32,105 nucleotides of DNA from Lachnospiraceae bacterium (lineage in GTDB: Bacteria; Bacillota; Clostridia; Lachnospirales; Lachnospiraceae), in assembly GCA_016291655.1 (NCBI GenBank), contig JAEEYF010000026.1, positions 1 to 32,105 on the forward strand, given 5' to 3'. The notes under the pieces are model-generated. The model ran no database searches and was not told the DNA's origin. It saw only the letters and a program-made list of their open reading frames with translations. The position numbers were made by a program, and so were the translations under genes. Shown here piece by piece: positions 1 through 8,078 of the stretch (positions within the stretch are counted from its first letter, which is position 1; each line of letters begins with the position of its first letter).

Positions 1-127
1 CATCCCTCTCACTTTTGCCGTAAACTGCCCCATAAACAGTTTTTCCTTTTTCCGAAACCCCCTTGACATATCTGGCTTCCCATCTTCCGTCATTTCTTTT
101 ATACACATATTTTTCTTTATCGCTCAC
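1..127 (-). CDS. Probable tyrosine recombinase/integrase, N-terminal part only (3' end off window)
   Basis: Reading the minus strand from a GTG at 125-127 gives 42 uninterrupted codons that leave the window at position 1. The peptide contains KRNDGRWEARY followed by GKTVYGAVYGK. This pattern of one YKRxDGRWEARY strand and one KTVYGxVYGK strand is what I know from the arm-type, AP2-like DNA-binding domain at the start of Firmicute tyrosine-type integrases. The catalytic domain is outside the window, so the assignment rests on about 36 residues. The start is supported by GGTGAG six bases upstream; a nearer upstream GTG (136-138) hits a stop after four codons. The gene begins 16 bp after the stop codon of the acetyltransferase, so it is probably the last gene of the same transcript. 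It could instead be a stand-alone AP2-like DNA-binding protein. Confidence 0.55.
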   Translation of the reverse strand, partial: MSDKEKYVYKRNDGRWEARYVKGVSEKGKTVYGAVYGKSERD

Positions 128-143
128 GTTTCGCTCACCAAGA

Positions 144-746
144 TCATTTCTTTAATGCCGCAGGAATTCCTATGTATGTTCCGGCTTCATCAATGCTATT
201 TACAACGACCGCTCCCGCACCGATCATGCATCCGCCGCATATATCCACATTATTGTTTACTGTAACTCCGGCTCCTATCCATGTTTCTTCACCAACCTTG
301 ATTGTCCCGGACAAATGAGCTCCGACCGAAACATGAACAAAATCCCCCAAAACACAATCATGATCCACAGAACTGCATGTATTAACAATACACCCTTTTC
401 CTATGACAGTCCCGGGATTAATGACCGCTCCCGCCATAATTACAGAGCCTTTTCCTATCTTTGCGCTTTTTGCCACAACAGCTGAAGGATGGATCAGAAC
501 AGGAAAATTCCTTGTACTTTCACGTTCCATTATCCTTTTCCTTGCCTCTGCGTTGCCTATAGCCACAAAGACATCACCCTTCAGATCAGAGCAATCGTTG
601 TCAGTACCTACGATCGGGTGTCCTCCGCATTCTTTTTTTGTAGGGTCGGCATCAAGAAAAACTATGTCATCGTATCCGTTTAGTTCTGCTATATCAGCCA
701 CAACTTTTCCGTGACCTGATGCTCCGATTATTATCAATCTGTTCAT
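144..746 (-). CDS. PglD/NeuD-family sugar O- or N-acetyltransferase
   Basis: A 200-residue left-handed beta-helix acetyltransferase. The N-terminus LIIIGASGHGKVVADIAE is the Rossmann-like sugar-nucleotide binding part of the NeuD/PglD family. Hexapeptide repeats follow from about residue 85 to 190 (SAKIGKGSVIMAGAVI, GAGVTVNNNVDI). His129 in SSVDHDCVLG sits where the family has its catalytic base, and a second His at 138 follows. The family transfers acetyl from acetyl-CoA to an amino- or hydroxyl-sugar on a nucleotide or glycan in the cytoplasm. The start codon overlaps the stop of the upstream PglC-like transferase by 4 bp (ATGA), so the two are translationally coupled. This pairing with a small priming transferase is typical for glycan-initiation modules. 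The exact sugar cannot be told, because no aminotransferase or dehydratase gene is in the window. Confidence 0.85.
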   Translation of the reverse strand: MNRLIIIGASGHGKVVADIAELNGYDDIVFLDADPTKKECGGHPIVGTDNDCSDLKGDVFVAIGNAEARKRIMERESTRNFPVLIHPSAVVAKSAKIGKGSVIMAGAVINPGTVIGKGCIVNTCSSVDHDCVLGDFVHVSVGAHLSGTIKVGEETWIGAGVTVNNNVDICGGCMIGAGAVVVNSIDEAGTYIGIPAALKK

Positions 747-1372
747 TCCTCATTCCCCATAAACTCAGTTGTAGTAGCTTCGCCGTCTCTTGATACTCCA
801 TCTTTTTTCAAGACTGCAATGACGGTCAAAAAGATTATTTTCCAATCTCCCAGAAAAGTCACATGGTCAACATATTTCACATCCCATTCAAACTTTTCTT
901 TCCATGAGATATTGTTTCTGCCGTGGATCTGTGCTAAGCCGGTGAAGCCCGCTCTTACTTCATGTCTTCTTGCCTGAAAAGTATTGTATCTCGGTAAATA
1001 GCTTACGAGCAGCGGTCTGGGTCCTACCACAGACATGTCCCCTTTTAGTATATTGATCAACTGGGGCAGCTCATCAAGGCTCAAGCTTCTGAGCTTTTTT
1101 CCAAAAGGGGTCATTCTTGCAGCATCGTTCGCAATGTCCGATGTTCCCTCTTTTGTCGCAAGCATGGTTCTGAATTTATATAATTTGAAAATCTTACCGT
1201 TCAGTCCAACTCTCTCTTGAACAAACAAAACAGGTTCACCAAGTTTAACGCGCACAAGTATAGCTACGATCAACAAAAGCGGTGACAAAACAATTAAAGC
1301 AAACAACGCGCACAAAAAGTCCTGAGGACGTTTGATAAATTTTTCATATATTCCGTATTTCTTATGTTTCAT
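743..1372 (-). CDS. PglC-like priming sugar phosphotransferase (short form)
   Basis: A 209-residue monotopic bacterial sugar transferase (PF02397 type), which moves a sugar-1-phosphate from a nucleotide sugar to undecaprenyl phosphate and so starts glycan assembly at the inner face of the membrane. One hydrophobic segment lies at about residues 19-41, followed by the family signatures KLYKFRTM, LSLDELPQLINILKGDMS and VVGPRP. The C-terminus RDGEATTTEFMG resembles the PglC group. Unlike the gene at 30375-31775 it has no multi-spanning N-terminal half. I start it at the ATG at 1370-1372; an in-frame TTG 33 bp upstream (1403-1405) would add eleven residues but has no ribosome site at a good distance. 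It follows its own strong promoter (1456-1484) and is coupled to the acetyltransferase by an ATGA overlap. Confidence 0.9.
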   Translation of the reverse strand: MKHKKYGIYEKFIKRPQDFLCALFALIVLSPLLLIVAILVRVKLGEPVLFVQERVGLNGKIFKLYKFRTMLATKEGTSDIANDAARMTPFGKKLRSLSLDELPQLINILKGDMSVVGPRPLLVSYLPRYNTFQARRHEVRAGFTGLAQIHGRNNISWKEKFEWDVKYVDHVTFLGDWKIIFLTVIAVLKKDGVSRDGEATTTEFMGNEE

Positions 1373-1455
1373 TCTAAAGCCCAAGTTTTTGTCAAACGCA
1401 CACAAATGCGTTCTGAAACAAAAATCCTTTTAATTCCTTAATATTCCCATCCATC

Positions 1456-1484
1456 ATAATACAATCAACACGCAATAATGTCAA
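1456..1484 (-). promoter_or_regulatory. Near-consensus SigA promoter for the PglC/PglD-like module
   Basis: On the minus strand TTGACA (1479-1484) is followed after exactly 17 bp by TATTAT (1456-1461). It lies 84 bp upstream of the PglC-like start codon and just after the end of the GT4 gene. It is the best promoter match in the window, so the last genes of the cluster can be transcribed independently of the main operon. Confidence 0.8.
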
Positions 1485-1500
1485 TTGTATAATGTCAATT
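1474..1500 (-). repeat. Direct repeat of AATTGACATTAT over the -35 box
   Basis: The 12-mer AATTGACATTAT occurs twice in tandem with a 14-bp period; the downstream copy supplies the -35 box of the promoter at 1456-1484. The upstream copy has no -10 element at 17 bp. It may be a duplicated -35 region or a regulator half-site pair. Confidence 0.6.
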
Positions 1501-1527
1501 CTTTTATATCCCCTACATATTCTTTGG

Positions 1528-2658
1528 TCATTTTTGGTCAGGCGCCGCATTATATACAGATCTCATCCGCTCTCTGACCACTTGAATTCCGAATGCCATG
1601 ATCTTCTTTCTGTTGATCCTGCCCAATGTATCCTTGCTTCCCACTGTTTTTAGTATTGCAGTTCTGATTTCAGCCTCACTTTTGGGATCAAACAAAGCAT
1701 TCTCGATCAGATCTCTGTTGCCTCTGATGTCGCTGCATGCCACGGTACACCCACATGCCATCGCCTCCATCAGGCTCACATTGAGTCCTTCTCTTAAAGA
1801 AGGCAAGACGTATACATCCGCAGCATTGTATATGTCAGACACATCCTCTCTGAATCCAAGGAATCTGACATCTACATTGTTATCTATGGCAACCTTTTGT
1901 AAAACACTCTTTTGGTCTCCTTCACCGACTATTACATAGGTAAATGGTTGTCCTTTAAGTGCTCTTATGACTCTGATGTGGTTTTTGTTCTTGTTTAACT
2001 CTCCAACAGAAAGGATCATATCATCCTTGTCACTTAATCCCAACTCTTCCCGGATTCTTTTCCCTGCGGCAGGATCAGGTTTAAAAAAGTCTGTATCCAC
2101 TCCTATTCCCGGAACATACTCTATTCTTCCTGCTTTAAGCTTCTCATTTGCCCTTTGATAATCTTCCCTGTTTATCGTTATCAATACATCTGTGATCCTT
2201 GCCAGAATTTTTTCTATCGTGTAATAGATCAGCCAATTAAAAAGAGGCGCTCCTTTATAAAAATGGAAACCATGTGCAGTATAGATCACCTTTGTTCCTT
2301 TTTTTCTTTCCTTCCTTGCTGCCAGCCTGCAGATCACGCTGCCTATCGGGCTATGGCAATGGATCAGGTCGTAATGTTCTGTCTCTGTCAATTTCTTTAC
2401 AACTTTATAAGCCTTTAAGATCTTAAGAGGATTTAACGATCTCGGTATCTCAATGTCGTGTACATTAACATCTGTTTCTGCCAATTCTTTTTTTAGGCTC
2501 TCTGCCAGTTCACGAGTCAACCCGCCCGGATTACGGAAGTTAGCCACCACATCCACGTGGTATCCCTGTTCCTGTAACAGCCTGATGTTTGGCATATTAA
2601 ACTTCCCTATCATTGATGCAACCGAAGCCAGCTGCAGCGCTTTTTTTTGTCTTTCCAC
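1528..2658 (-). CDS. GT4 glycosyltransferase of the polysaccharide cluster
   Basis: A 376-residue GT-B glycosyltransferase of family GT4, resembling the EpsD/CapM group. The N-terminal acceptor domain has SVASMIGKFNMPNIRLLQEQGY and the HCHSPIGSVICRLAAR segment; the donor domain carries LSVGELNKNKNH and the retaining EX7E signature in REGLNVSLMEAMACG at about residues 289-303. It probably adds one sugar from a nucleotide donor to the lipid-linked repeat unit on the cytoplasmic side. The start is a GTG (2656-2658) with GAGGA about ten bases upstream; the preceding gene ends 13 bp away. A run of eight A residues lies immediately after the start (RQKKA codons). It is the last gene before the second promoter and no hairpin terminator follows it. 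Donor and linkage are unknown. Confidence 0.88.
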   Translation of the reverse strand: MERQKKALQLASVASMIGKFNMPNIRLLQEQGYHVDVVANFRNPGGLTRELAESLKKELAETDVNVHDIEIPRSLNPLKILKAYKVVKKLTETEHYDLIHCHSPIGSVICRLAARKERKKGTKVIYTAHGFHFYKGAPLFNWLIYYTIEKILARITDVLITINREDYQRANEKLKAGRIEYVPGIGVDTDFFKPDPAAGKRIREELGLSDKDDMILSVGELNKNKNHIRVIRALKGQPFTYVIVGEGDQKSVLQKVAIDNNVDVRFLGFREDVSDIYNAADVYVLPSLREGLNVSLMEAMACGCTVACSDIRGNRDLIENALFDPKSEAEIRTAILKTVGSKDTLGRINRKKIMAFGIQVVRERMRSVYNAAPDQK

Positions 2659-2671
2659 TTTATTATCATCC

Positions 2672-3448
2672 TCAAATGTTCTTTAATATCAGATTCCTAA
2701 ACCTTGTCTTGTACAGCCTGAGTTTGATGCACAAATGCAGTTTTGCACGAGAAGCTTTCTCCTTCAATCTGCGGCAGCATCCTGTATCGTCTATGATCCC
2801 CCTGGTTTCAAAATCCGCCGTCAACCCTTCCCTGTTTAAGAATTCCACCGTAGATGCATAGTACTTCCCTCGCTCAACCCCATTGTGAAACGAAAGCACC
2901 TGCACATTGGATGTGTACACCTTGTAATCAAGTCCCGCCGAAGCTCTGCTGTTTTCAATTTCAAACTGCCATGCATTGTACCCCGGTTTCAATAGCTTCA
3001 GCAGACTTTCCTTTTTCCAGATGGCCGGCTGAGCGTTAATGTAATACGGCGCTCCGGGTAATGCCACCCCCACATTGAGTTTTTTGTTAACAGTATGATC
3101 AGCTATGGGAGCAGGTCTTAATCTAAGACAGTCAAGGTCTTCGGATCTCACATAGTCAAACAGGGCTTTGACGCTTTCATTGTCAACCTTTTTATCCAGA
3201 AAGTAATCCTCCAGCATCGTGAGTACATAGGGGCTTTCAATTGCTTCCAGATACTTTCGGAGATTGTCACACCAGCTTACATCGTCTCCGATGTCGATCG
3301 TGTCCACTCCCTCGTATTTCTTGTTATTTGCGCCCAGATAAAGCTTATAGGGACAGTCCCCCCAATATCTTTTAAACAGCTTAAAAAAAGTATCCCACAG
3401 ATCGCTGTACGCATCAAATGAAACTACAAGTACAGAAAGATCATTCAT
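2672..3448 (-). CDS. Glycosyltransferase-like protein of unassigned family
   Basis: A 258-residue soluble protein that I do not recognise at family level. It starts LSVLVVSFDAYSDLWDTFFK, like a GT-A fold beta strand and helix, and has an acidic motif in YVLTMLEDYFLDKK at about residues 74-87 in the place of a DxD metal site. Further on are a WCDNLRKYLE segment, INAQPAIWKKE and WQFEIEN, which look like an acceptor-side half. Context suggests a glycosyltransferase: it overlaps the Wzx flippase gene by 8 bp upstream and precedes a GT4 gene by 13 bp. It could also be a glycan-modifying transferase. No transmembrane segment or signal peptide is visible. The ATG is preceded by AAGGAAA about ten bases upstream. 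Confidence 0.6.
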   Translation of the reverse strand: MNDLSVLVVSFDAYSDLWDTFFKLFKRYWGDCPYKLYLGANNKKYEGVDTIDIGDDVSWCDNLRKYLEAIESPYVLTMLEDYFLDKKVDNESVKALFDYVRSEDLDCLRLRPAPIADHTVNKKLNVGVALPGAPYYINAQPAIWKKESLLKLLKPGYNAWQFEIENSRASAGLDYKVYTSNVQVLSFHNGVERGKYYASTVEFLNREGLTADFETRGIIDDTGCCRRLKEKASRAKLHLCIKLRLYKTRFRNLILKNI

Positions 3449-4973
3449 CTGTCTTATTTCCTTTCAGATGGTCCATAACAAAATTTTTAGCCAGACCGAA
3501 GGCCTGGGTTTTACTTAACGCCGCCAGAGAAACCACGGTTGAGATAGCCCCGCCGACAACAAGACATACAATGACATTAATAATCTTGTTTTCTATTCTG
3601 AAAACAGATGTTAATTTTAATCCTACAGCTCCGGCCACTGCCGCACATGCAGTCATTTCAAAAACATCAAACAGATATCGTTTTAACCCATTCTCAAAAT
3701 AATACTTAAACGTTACCGTCAGCACCGGAATGAAACGGAAGACCAGCATTGTAACATTTGTTGCGATCAGCACTCCTGTCACGCCCCATATGTTTCCCAA
3801 AAGAATATTTAGCAGCAGATTACAACCGGCTTCGAGAATGTAGGCATACTTAGCTCGCCACCACAGACCTCTTCCGACGAAATAAATGTCAATTATCCCC
3901 GTAAGATTCATGATAAAGAAATACAGGCAAAACAGGATCATGTCACCCGTTTTCAGCATAAGCTCCTCCCCCGTCCACAAACGCATTATCGGTTGATAGC
4001 CACACAACATACAGATTGTAGCGACATTGACCAAAAATCCGTAAAGGAACTGAAATGTCCTTAGATCTTTGTAATTTTTCCCCTTATCAAAGACCACCAG
4101 ACTGTCTCCGATGCTCGCCTGCATGGACTGAGTGATATAATTGATTATCGTGTACACCCCTGTAAGGATAAAATAGTAGTTTCCGTAAACCGCTACCATC
4201 GTTAGACCTATCAAAGAGGACAGGATTATGCTGTCAAAGGAATTTCTTGATATTCCGCTAAGTTTGCTGAGCATCAGGCCTCCAACCTGTTTTTTCACTC
4301 CATTGACGCTTTCCTCACTGAGTTTTCCCCTGCAAGCGTATTGGGGATAGTGTTTTCTTGTATATATCTGAACAACAGCACTGTTTAAGACTGTTCCTAA
4401 AATAGAAACCAACGCAAATAAATGGTAGTTCCGAGAAGCCACCAATACAATGATCTGCAAAACATACTTGATCGTATGACATCCTATACGGATGAGTTTC
4501 ATCACATCAAGTCTTTGGTTTGCCATGATCAGGGATTCTTTGTATGCAAAAAGAAGATAGCTTATTGATGCGTCAATAAGATAAATGAGATAGAGAATAT
4601 AGATGTTAATGTCAGAAGGCCAGGAACTTTTGATCAGCTTGGGCAAGAAGAACATTACACCGCTTCCGGCAAACAAAATGATCGATCCGACAATCTTGTA
4701 TACCTTGCGATAAACCTTAAGCAATGCACAGATCGTTGCATCGTCACCTTCCGCGATCGGCTTATACATGTTGTAGACTATTGCCGAAGAAAAGCCCAAT
4801 TCCGCTACGTTCAACACCTGAAGAATGGAAGTGAACAGCCCCGAAAGCCCCACATAATCACTTCCCAGAACATAAAGGATCACAGTGCGGACGAGAAAAG
4901 CCAAGACGATTTCCAAGCCATTTGTTGCCATAGACGTTACTATATTTCTTTTTGTATTTTTAAATCGCGACAA
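3441..4973 (-). CDS. Wzx-type polysaccharide flippase
   Basis: A 510-residue, strongly hydrophobic protein with about 12-14 membrane segments, of the MOP (MVF/Wzx) exporter superfamily. It begins with a basic stretch (RFKNTKRN) and then YVLGSDYVGLSGLFTSIL and LNVAELGFSSAIVYNMYKPI, which is the hallmark N-terminus of Firmicute Wzx proteins. Its role is to flip the undecaprenyl-linked repeat unit from the inner to the outer face of the membrane. The start codon is TTG (4971-4973), chosen because GAGGA stands six to seven bases upstream and because the basic N-terminus is expected in the family; the next in-frame ATG would cut that part off. The gene overlaps its downstream neighbour by 8 bp and follows the GT2 gene by 13 bp. 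Confidence 0.9.
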   Translation of the reverse strand: MSRFKNTKRNIVTSMATNGLEIVLAFLVRTVILYVLGSDYVGLSGLFTSILQVLNVAELGFSSAIVYNMYKPIAEGDDATICALLKVYRKVYKIVGSIILFAGSGVMFFLPKLIKSSWPSDINIYILYLIYLIDASISYLLFAYKESLIMANQRLDVMKLIRIGCHTIKYVLQIIVLVASRNYHLFALVSILGTVLNSAVVQIYTRKHYPQYACRGKLSEESVNGVKKQVGGLMLSKLSGISRNSFDSIILSSLIGLTMVAVYGNYYFILTGVYTIINYITQSMQASIGDSLVVFDKGKNYKDLRTFQFLYGFLVNVATICMLCGYQPIMRLWTGEELMLKTGDMILFCLYFFIMNLTGIIDIYFVGRGLWWRAKYAYILEAGCNLLLNILLGNIWGVTGVLIATNVTMLVFRFIPVLTVTFKYYFENGLKRYLFDVFEMTACAAVAGAVGLKLTSVFRIENKIINVIVCLVVGGAISTVVSLAALSKTQAFGLAKNFVMDHLKGNKTDE

Positions 4974-4986
4974 ATGAGTTCCTCTT

Positions 4987-5832
4987 CTATCTAAAACGTT
5001 TCAAATACAGCATATACCCAAAGGGATAAGCCATGATCCCCAGCATCTTATGCTTCAGGAACGGCATCACCTTTTTTTTCATAACCAAAAGAATGGAAAT
5101 GTGCCTTACGGTATCGTAAAATACACTTTTTAACCCCTTATCTGTTTTGATCCTTTGCGAAATGTACGCCTCATATCCTCGCGGGTTGTTCCTGATCAAT
5201 GTATTAATGTTTTTTGTGTAACCATCTTCGCAATATTCACGTATATAAAGTACCTCCGGAAGCAGGATCAATTTCCCTTTTTGATCCAACACATCGTACA
5301 GATAGTTCTCCGGAACAAATTTTTCTCCCTCAAAATGCGGAAACGCAACGGTTTTGATGATCTCTGTTTTGTAAACCAGCATAGTGTCTCCGCGAAGTCC
5401 CAGGTTGTCATAGGCATTTTTTAACGTCGTCCGAATCCCACTCACAGCATTCTCAAGTTTACTCTGAGAGCAAAATGCCAGTATTCCGATGTCCTCTTCC
5501 TGTTTTTCTCTCCAGGTTGACAGTATTCTCTCCACACAATCAGACGTAATAAGATCGTCCGAATCCACGCATGTAAACAGCTCCGTTTGTGTAAGTTCCA
5601 CGCCCTTGTTGTGAGCCATTGACTTTCCCGCATTTTCCTGATAACAGTATTCTACCTTGAAGGATGCAGAATCAGAAACACTTTTAATGTACTCCCCTGT
5701 CCCGTCTGCGGAACCGTCATCCACTATCAGCCAAACGAAATCCTTACAAGTCTGCTTTTCAAGCGACTCGTAAAGATAGACAAGCTTCTCTTTTCTGTTG
5801 TAGGTAGGTGTGAAAACGGTTATTATTTCCAT
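4987..5832 (-). CDS. GT2 family glycosyltransferase
   Basis: A 281-residue GT-A enzyme of family GT2. Visible motifs are ITVFTPTYNRKEKL at the nucleotide-binding strand, VDDGSADGT at about residues 37-45 and CVDSDD at about residues 88-93, the DxD-type metal/nucleotide site. It probably uses a UDP-sugar and inverts the linkage when adding a sugar to the lipid-linked intermediate. The C-terminus ends with a hydrophobic and basic stretch (GIMAYPFGYMLYLKRFR) that could associate with the membrane. It starts 2 bp after the EpsG-like gene, so the two are likely translationally coupled. Donor and acceptor cannot be predicted. Confidence 0.9.
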   Translation of the reverse strand: MEIITVFTPTYNRKEKLVYLYESLEKQTCKDFVWLIVDDGSADGTGEYIKSVSDSASFKVEYCYQENAGKSMAHNKGVELTQTELFTCVDSDDLITSDCVERILSTWREKQEEDIGILAFCSQSKLENAVSGIRTTLKNAYDNLGLRGDTMLVYKTEIIKTVAFPHFEGEKFVPENYLYDVLDQKGKLILLPEVLYIREYCEDGYTKNINTLIRNNPRGYEAYISQRIKTDKGLKSVFYDTVRHISILLVMKKKVMPFLKHKMLGIMAYPFGYMLYLKRFR

Positions 5833-5834
5833 CT

Positions 5835-6962
5835 CTAAAACATCCCATAGTTAACATATATCAAATATATCCATCGTAGGAATATTAGACCGTTAATTCC
5901 GATAGCTGACAAGGCTAAGAGCTTTCCTATCTTGTTCTCTATGTTTTTAAATAATATTCCCGCAAACAGTCCCGCAGGAACCATAAAGTAATAAACAAGC
6001 CTGTAGGACCAGTATTCATGGAAAGAGCACAAATAAACCGCCGATGAAAGTCCAAGCACAATTAGGTATCTGTCATATCCTGTTACTTTTTCTTTGATCT
6101 CTTTTCTGAAGAATATACCTAATCCAAACAAAAGGTAGTAAGCTGCTCCCTTTACAAAAACAGTTCTTGACAAATTTTCATACTTGTTACCCTCTCTGAA
6201 GTATTTTTCAAGCATTTTGTACAATTTAACGGAAAAGGGCTTAGCTGCATAAGAAACAAGAACTCCGATCTGTTTAAAGAATACAACTCCCAAAACAATA
6301 ACAGCAATAAAAGCGATCATGAGTTTATCAGGCATTTTTTTCGGATAACAGAGGACTAAAAACGGCAGCAGGATTATACCGGTAGGGTGAAAAAGAAAAG
6401 CCAGGATCACCAACGCAATACATACTATATTTCTTGCTATGCTCCTCTTTTTTGTTAAAAGCATGAAAATGAGAGCCGCAAAAGCACAGGAGTAGCACTG
6501 CTTCAAGGCTGTAAAGGTGAAGAAAACACAGTCTGTAGTCAACAAAAAGACCAAAGCTGTTACTGACCTGTCCTCGCACTTCAAAAAGCTGAACAGCGTA
6601 ATGAAAACACATACAAAGGTCGTGAAATACATTACATGCTCAAAACTGCCGGTCGTGTGCCTCACAAGATTGTAGACCACTTCCAGGCCCCTGCTCATCA
6701 CATTCCCATGAGTAAAAGCCCATTCATAGTTTGTTCTGTCTCCGCCATATCCCGCTCCCGTCTTAGTGCAGATGAAGTTCACCGCCATAAACAGTAAAGC
6801 AAACCCTATGGCATAGACTACTTCTTTAAGAGAGTCTTTTTTCCCTATATAAAGTATATTCTTTTTCCCGTTTAGAACCGTCTCCTTTTGCGAAAGCCAA
6901 AAGGTTAAAACAGCAAGACCTGCCGCAAAACCGTATGATCCAATCCATATTACAAGATCCAT
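5835..6962 (-). CDS. EpsG-like polysaccharide polymerase (Wzy role)
   Basis: A 375-residue integral membrane protein with about ten predicted segments. It matches the EpsG family in layout: an outer segment with GAGYGGDRTNYEWAFTH and RGLEVVYNLV early on, then alternating hydrophobic helices, and HEYWSYRLVYYFMVPAG near the C-terminus, where EpsG proteins have a conserved R/Y-rich helix. EpsG proteins sit beside Wzx and glycosyltransferases and are thought to polymerise repeat units at the outer face of the membrane. Here it sits between a GT4 and a GT2, with a clear GAGGA ribosome site before its ATG. The cluster also holds a second polymerase or ligase candidate at 11087-12874, so the division of labour is open. 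Confidence 0.8.
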   Translation of the reverse strand: MDLVIWIGSYGFAAGLAVLTFWLSQKETVLNGKKNILYIGKKDSLKEVVYAIGFALLFMAVNFICTKTGAGYGGDRTNYEWAFTHGNVMSRGLEVVYNLVRHTTGSFEHVMYFTTFVCVFITLFSFLKCEDRSVTALVFLLTTDCVFFTFTALKQCYSCAFAALIFMLLTKKRSIARNIVCIALVILAFLFHPTGIILLPFLVLCYPKKMPDKLMIAFIAVIVLGVVFFKQIGVLVSYAAKPFSVKLYKMLEKYFREGNKYENLSRTVFVKGAAYYLLFGLGIFFRKEIKEKVTGYDRYLIVLGLSSAVYLCSFHEYWSYRLVYYFMVPAGLFAGILFKNIENKIGKLLALSAIGINGLIFLRWIYLIYVNYGMF

Positions 6963-6984
6963 TTTCTTTTCCTCATTGTGTCTA

Positions 6985-8019
6985 TTATTTTAAAGCATTT
7001 ACGTAGATTGACCTGATGTTCTGTATGTATTCCTCCGAATTGTTCAGCTCGTCAGCTCTTTTTAATGCTCCGTTCACTTTTTTACTGTAGTAATCCTCAT
7101 CGGTCAGCATTCTTTCAATTTCATTAAGAAAATCAAGTTCATTATAACACAGCTTTCCCGCTTCTTCACTGACAAGGTCAACCAGTCCTCCAACGGAATT
7201 TGCCACCACAGGCGTTCCAACAGCCATTGCTTCTACAGCAACCAGCCCGAACCCCTCCCAGGAAGATGTTATCACGAGAACCTTTGATTCAGCCATGAAC
7301 TGAACCGGGTTTTCAACAAATCCAAGGACTTCAATGTTCTTTTGCAGATTCTTTTCTCTGATACTGCTTTCTGCTTCATCTCTCATTTCTCCGTCGCCAA
7401 GCATTACTGCGCTGATCCCGGGAAACTTCTTTTTTAGTTTTTCGACCATTTCAACAAACATCAAAGGATTCTTTTGTTTTGTGAGTCTTCCGCAAAAAGC
7501 CAGTTCGTACCTTTTTGTGTGTTCTCCCTCGACTTTTGATCTGATCTTGGAGACATCCACAGGATTACCGACAACGATTGTTTTTTCTTTGAATCTCTCC
7601 CCAAAGATATACTCATCCATTACGCTTTTGGAAACCGCGAGAATGAACCTGCTTTTTTTAGCTGTGTACCAAAAGAGTAGGGATTTAAGCCCATATTTCC
7701 TTAGCCAGGGGCAATTGTTGTGTACGTGAGAAATGACAGGGACTCTTGTGGTTGCGAGATTGGCAAGTAATCCTGCCCTAAAATCATGAGCGTGTATGAT
7801 GTCCGGTTTGTATTCCCCGATCGCCCTTTTGATCTCCTTTACGGAAAGCTTTTTTATCGGAAGGTAGTTTACATTCTTTCTTCTGAGGACTTCTTCAATC
7901 TCTCCTCTCGGAGAACAGTAAACAACTTCATCTGTTTTTCCGAATTCTTCCGCTAACTGACATACTACGTTTTCCGCTCCTGAGAACTTGTTAGTATTTA
8001 AAAAATGAATGATCCTCAA
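6985..8019 (-). CDS. GT4 glycosyltransferase (TTG start)
   Basis: A 344-residue GT-B enzyme. The acceptor domain begins IHFLNTNKFSGAENVVCQLA, the usual GT4 opening with a G-AE motif; DIIHAHDFRAGLLAN is the second acceptor-domain signature; the donor domain has LAFCGRLTKQKNP and the EX7E motif in SSWEGFGLVAVEAMAVGTP. It most likely adds a hexose or related sugar to the repeat unit. The start codon is TTG (8017-8019), fixed by a strong GGGAGGG (8024-8030) at the proper distance; no better start is in frame. The gene is separated from the Wzz-like gene upstream by a 59-bp gap with a stable hairpin. It precedes the EpsG-like gene by 22 bp. Confidence 0.9.
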   Translation of the reverse strand: MRIIHFLNTNKFSGAENVVCQLAEEFGKTDEVVYCSPRGEIEEVLRRKNVNYLPIKKLSVKEIKRAIGEYKPDIIHAHDFRAGLLANLATTRVPVISHVHNNCPWLRKYGLKSLLFWYTAKKSRFILAVSKSVMDEYIFGERFKEKTIVVGNPVDVSKIRSKVEGEHTKRYELAFCGRLTKQKNPLMFVEMVEKLKKKFPGISAVMLGDGEMRDEAESSIREKNLQKNIEVLGFVENPVQFMAESKVLVITSSWEGFGLVAVEAMAVGTPVVANSVGGLVDLVSEEAGKLCYNELDFLNEIERMLTDEDYYSKKVNGALKRADELNNSEEYIQNIRSIYVNALK

Positions 8020-8043
8020 AGTTCCCTCCCGTAATGAAGAGAT

Positions 8044-8066
8044 TCCCCGGTCCGTCAGACCGGGGA
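8044..8066 (-). other. Stable intercistronic hairpin inside the polysaccharide operon
   Basis: A perfect 9-bp stem TCCCCGGTC / GACCGGGGA with a 5-base loop lies between the Wzz-like gene and the GT4 gene. On the minus strand it is followed by a mixed AATCTCTTCATT and not a clean U tract, so it is at best a leaky terminator; mRNA stabilisation or processing is an alternative. The ribosome site of the next gene lies about 15 bases downstream. Confidence 0.65.
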
Positions 8067-8078
8067 TCCAATAATTGC

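Noticed and set aside
1373-1405. TTG start that would extend the PglC-like enzyme by eleven residues
   Set aside because: No ribosome site at proper distance, and the ATG at 1370-1372 gives the usual short N-terminus of the family.
8044-8066. Calling the hairpin a full terminator
   Set aside because: Neither strand has a proper U tract after the stem, and the genes on both sides belong to one pathway.
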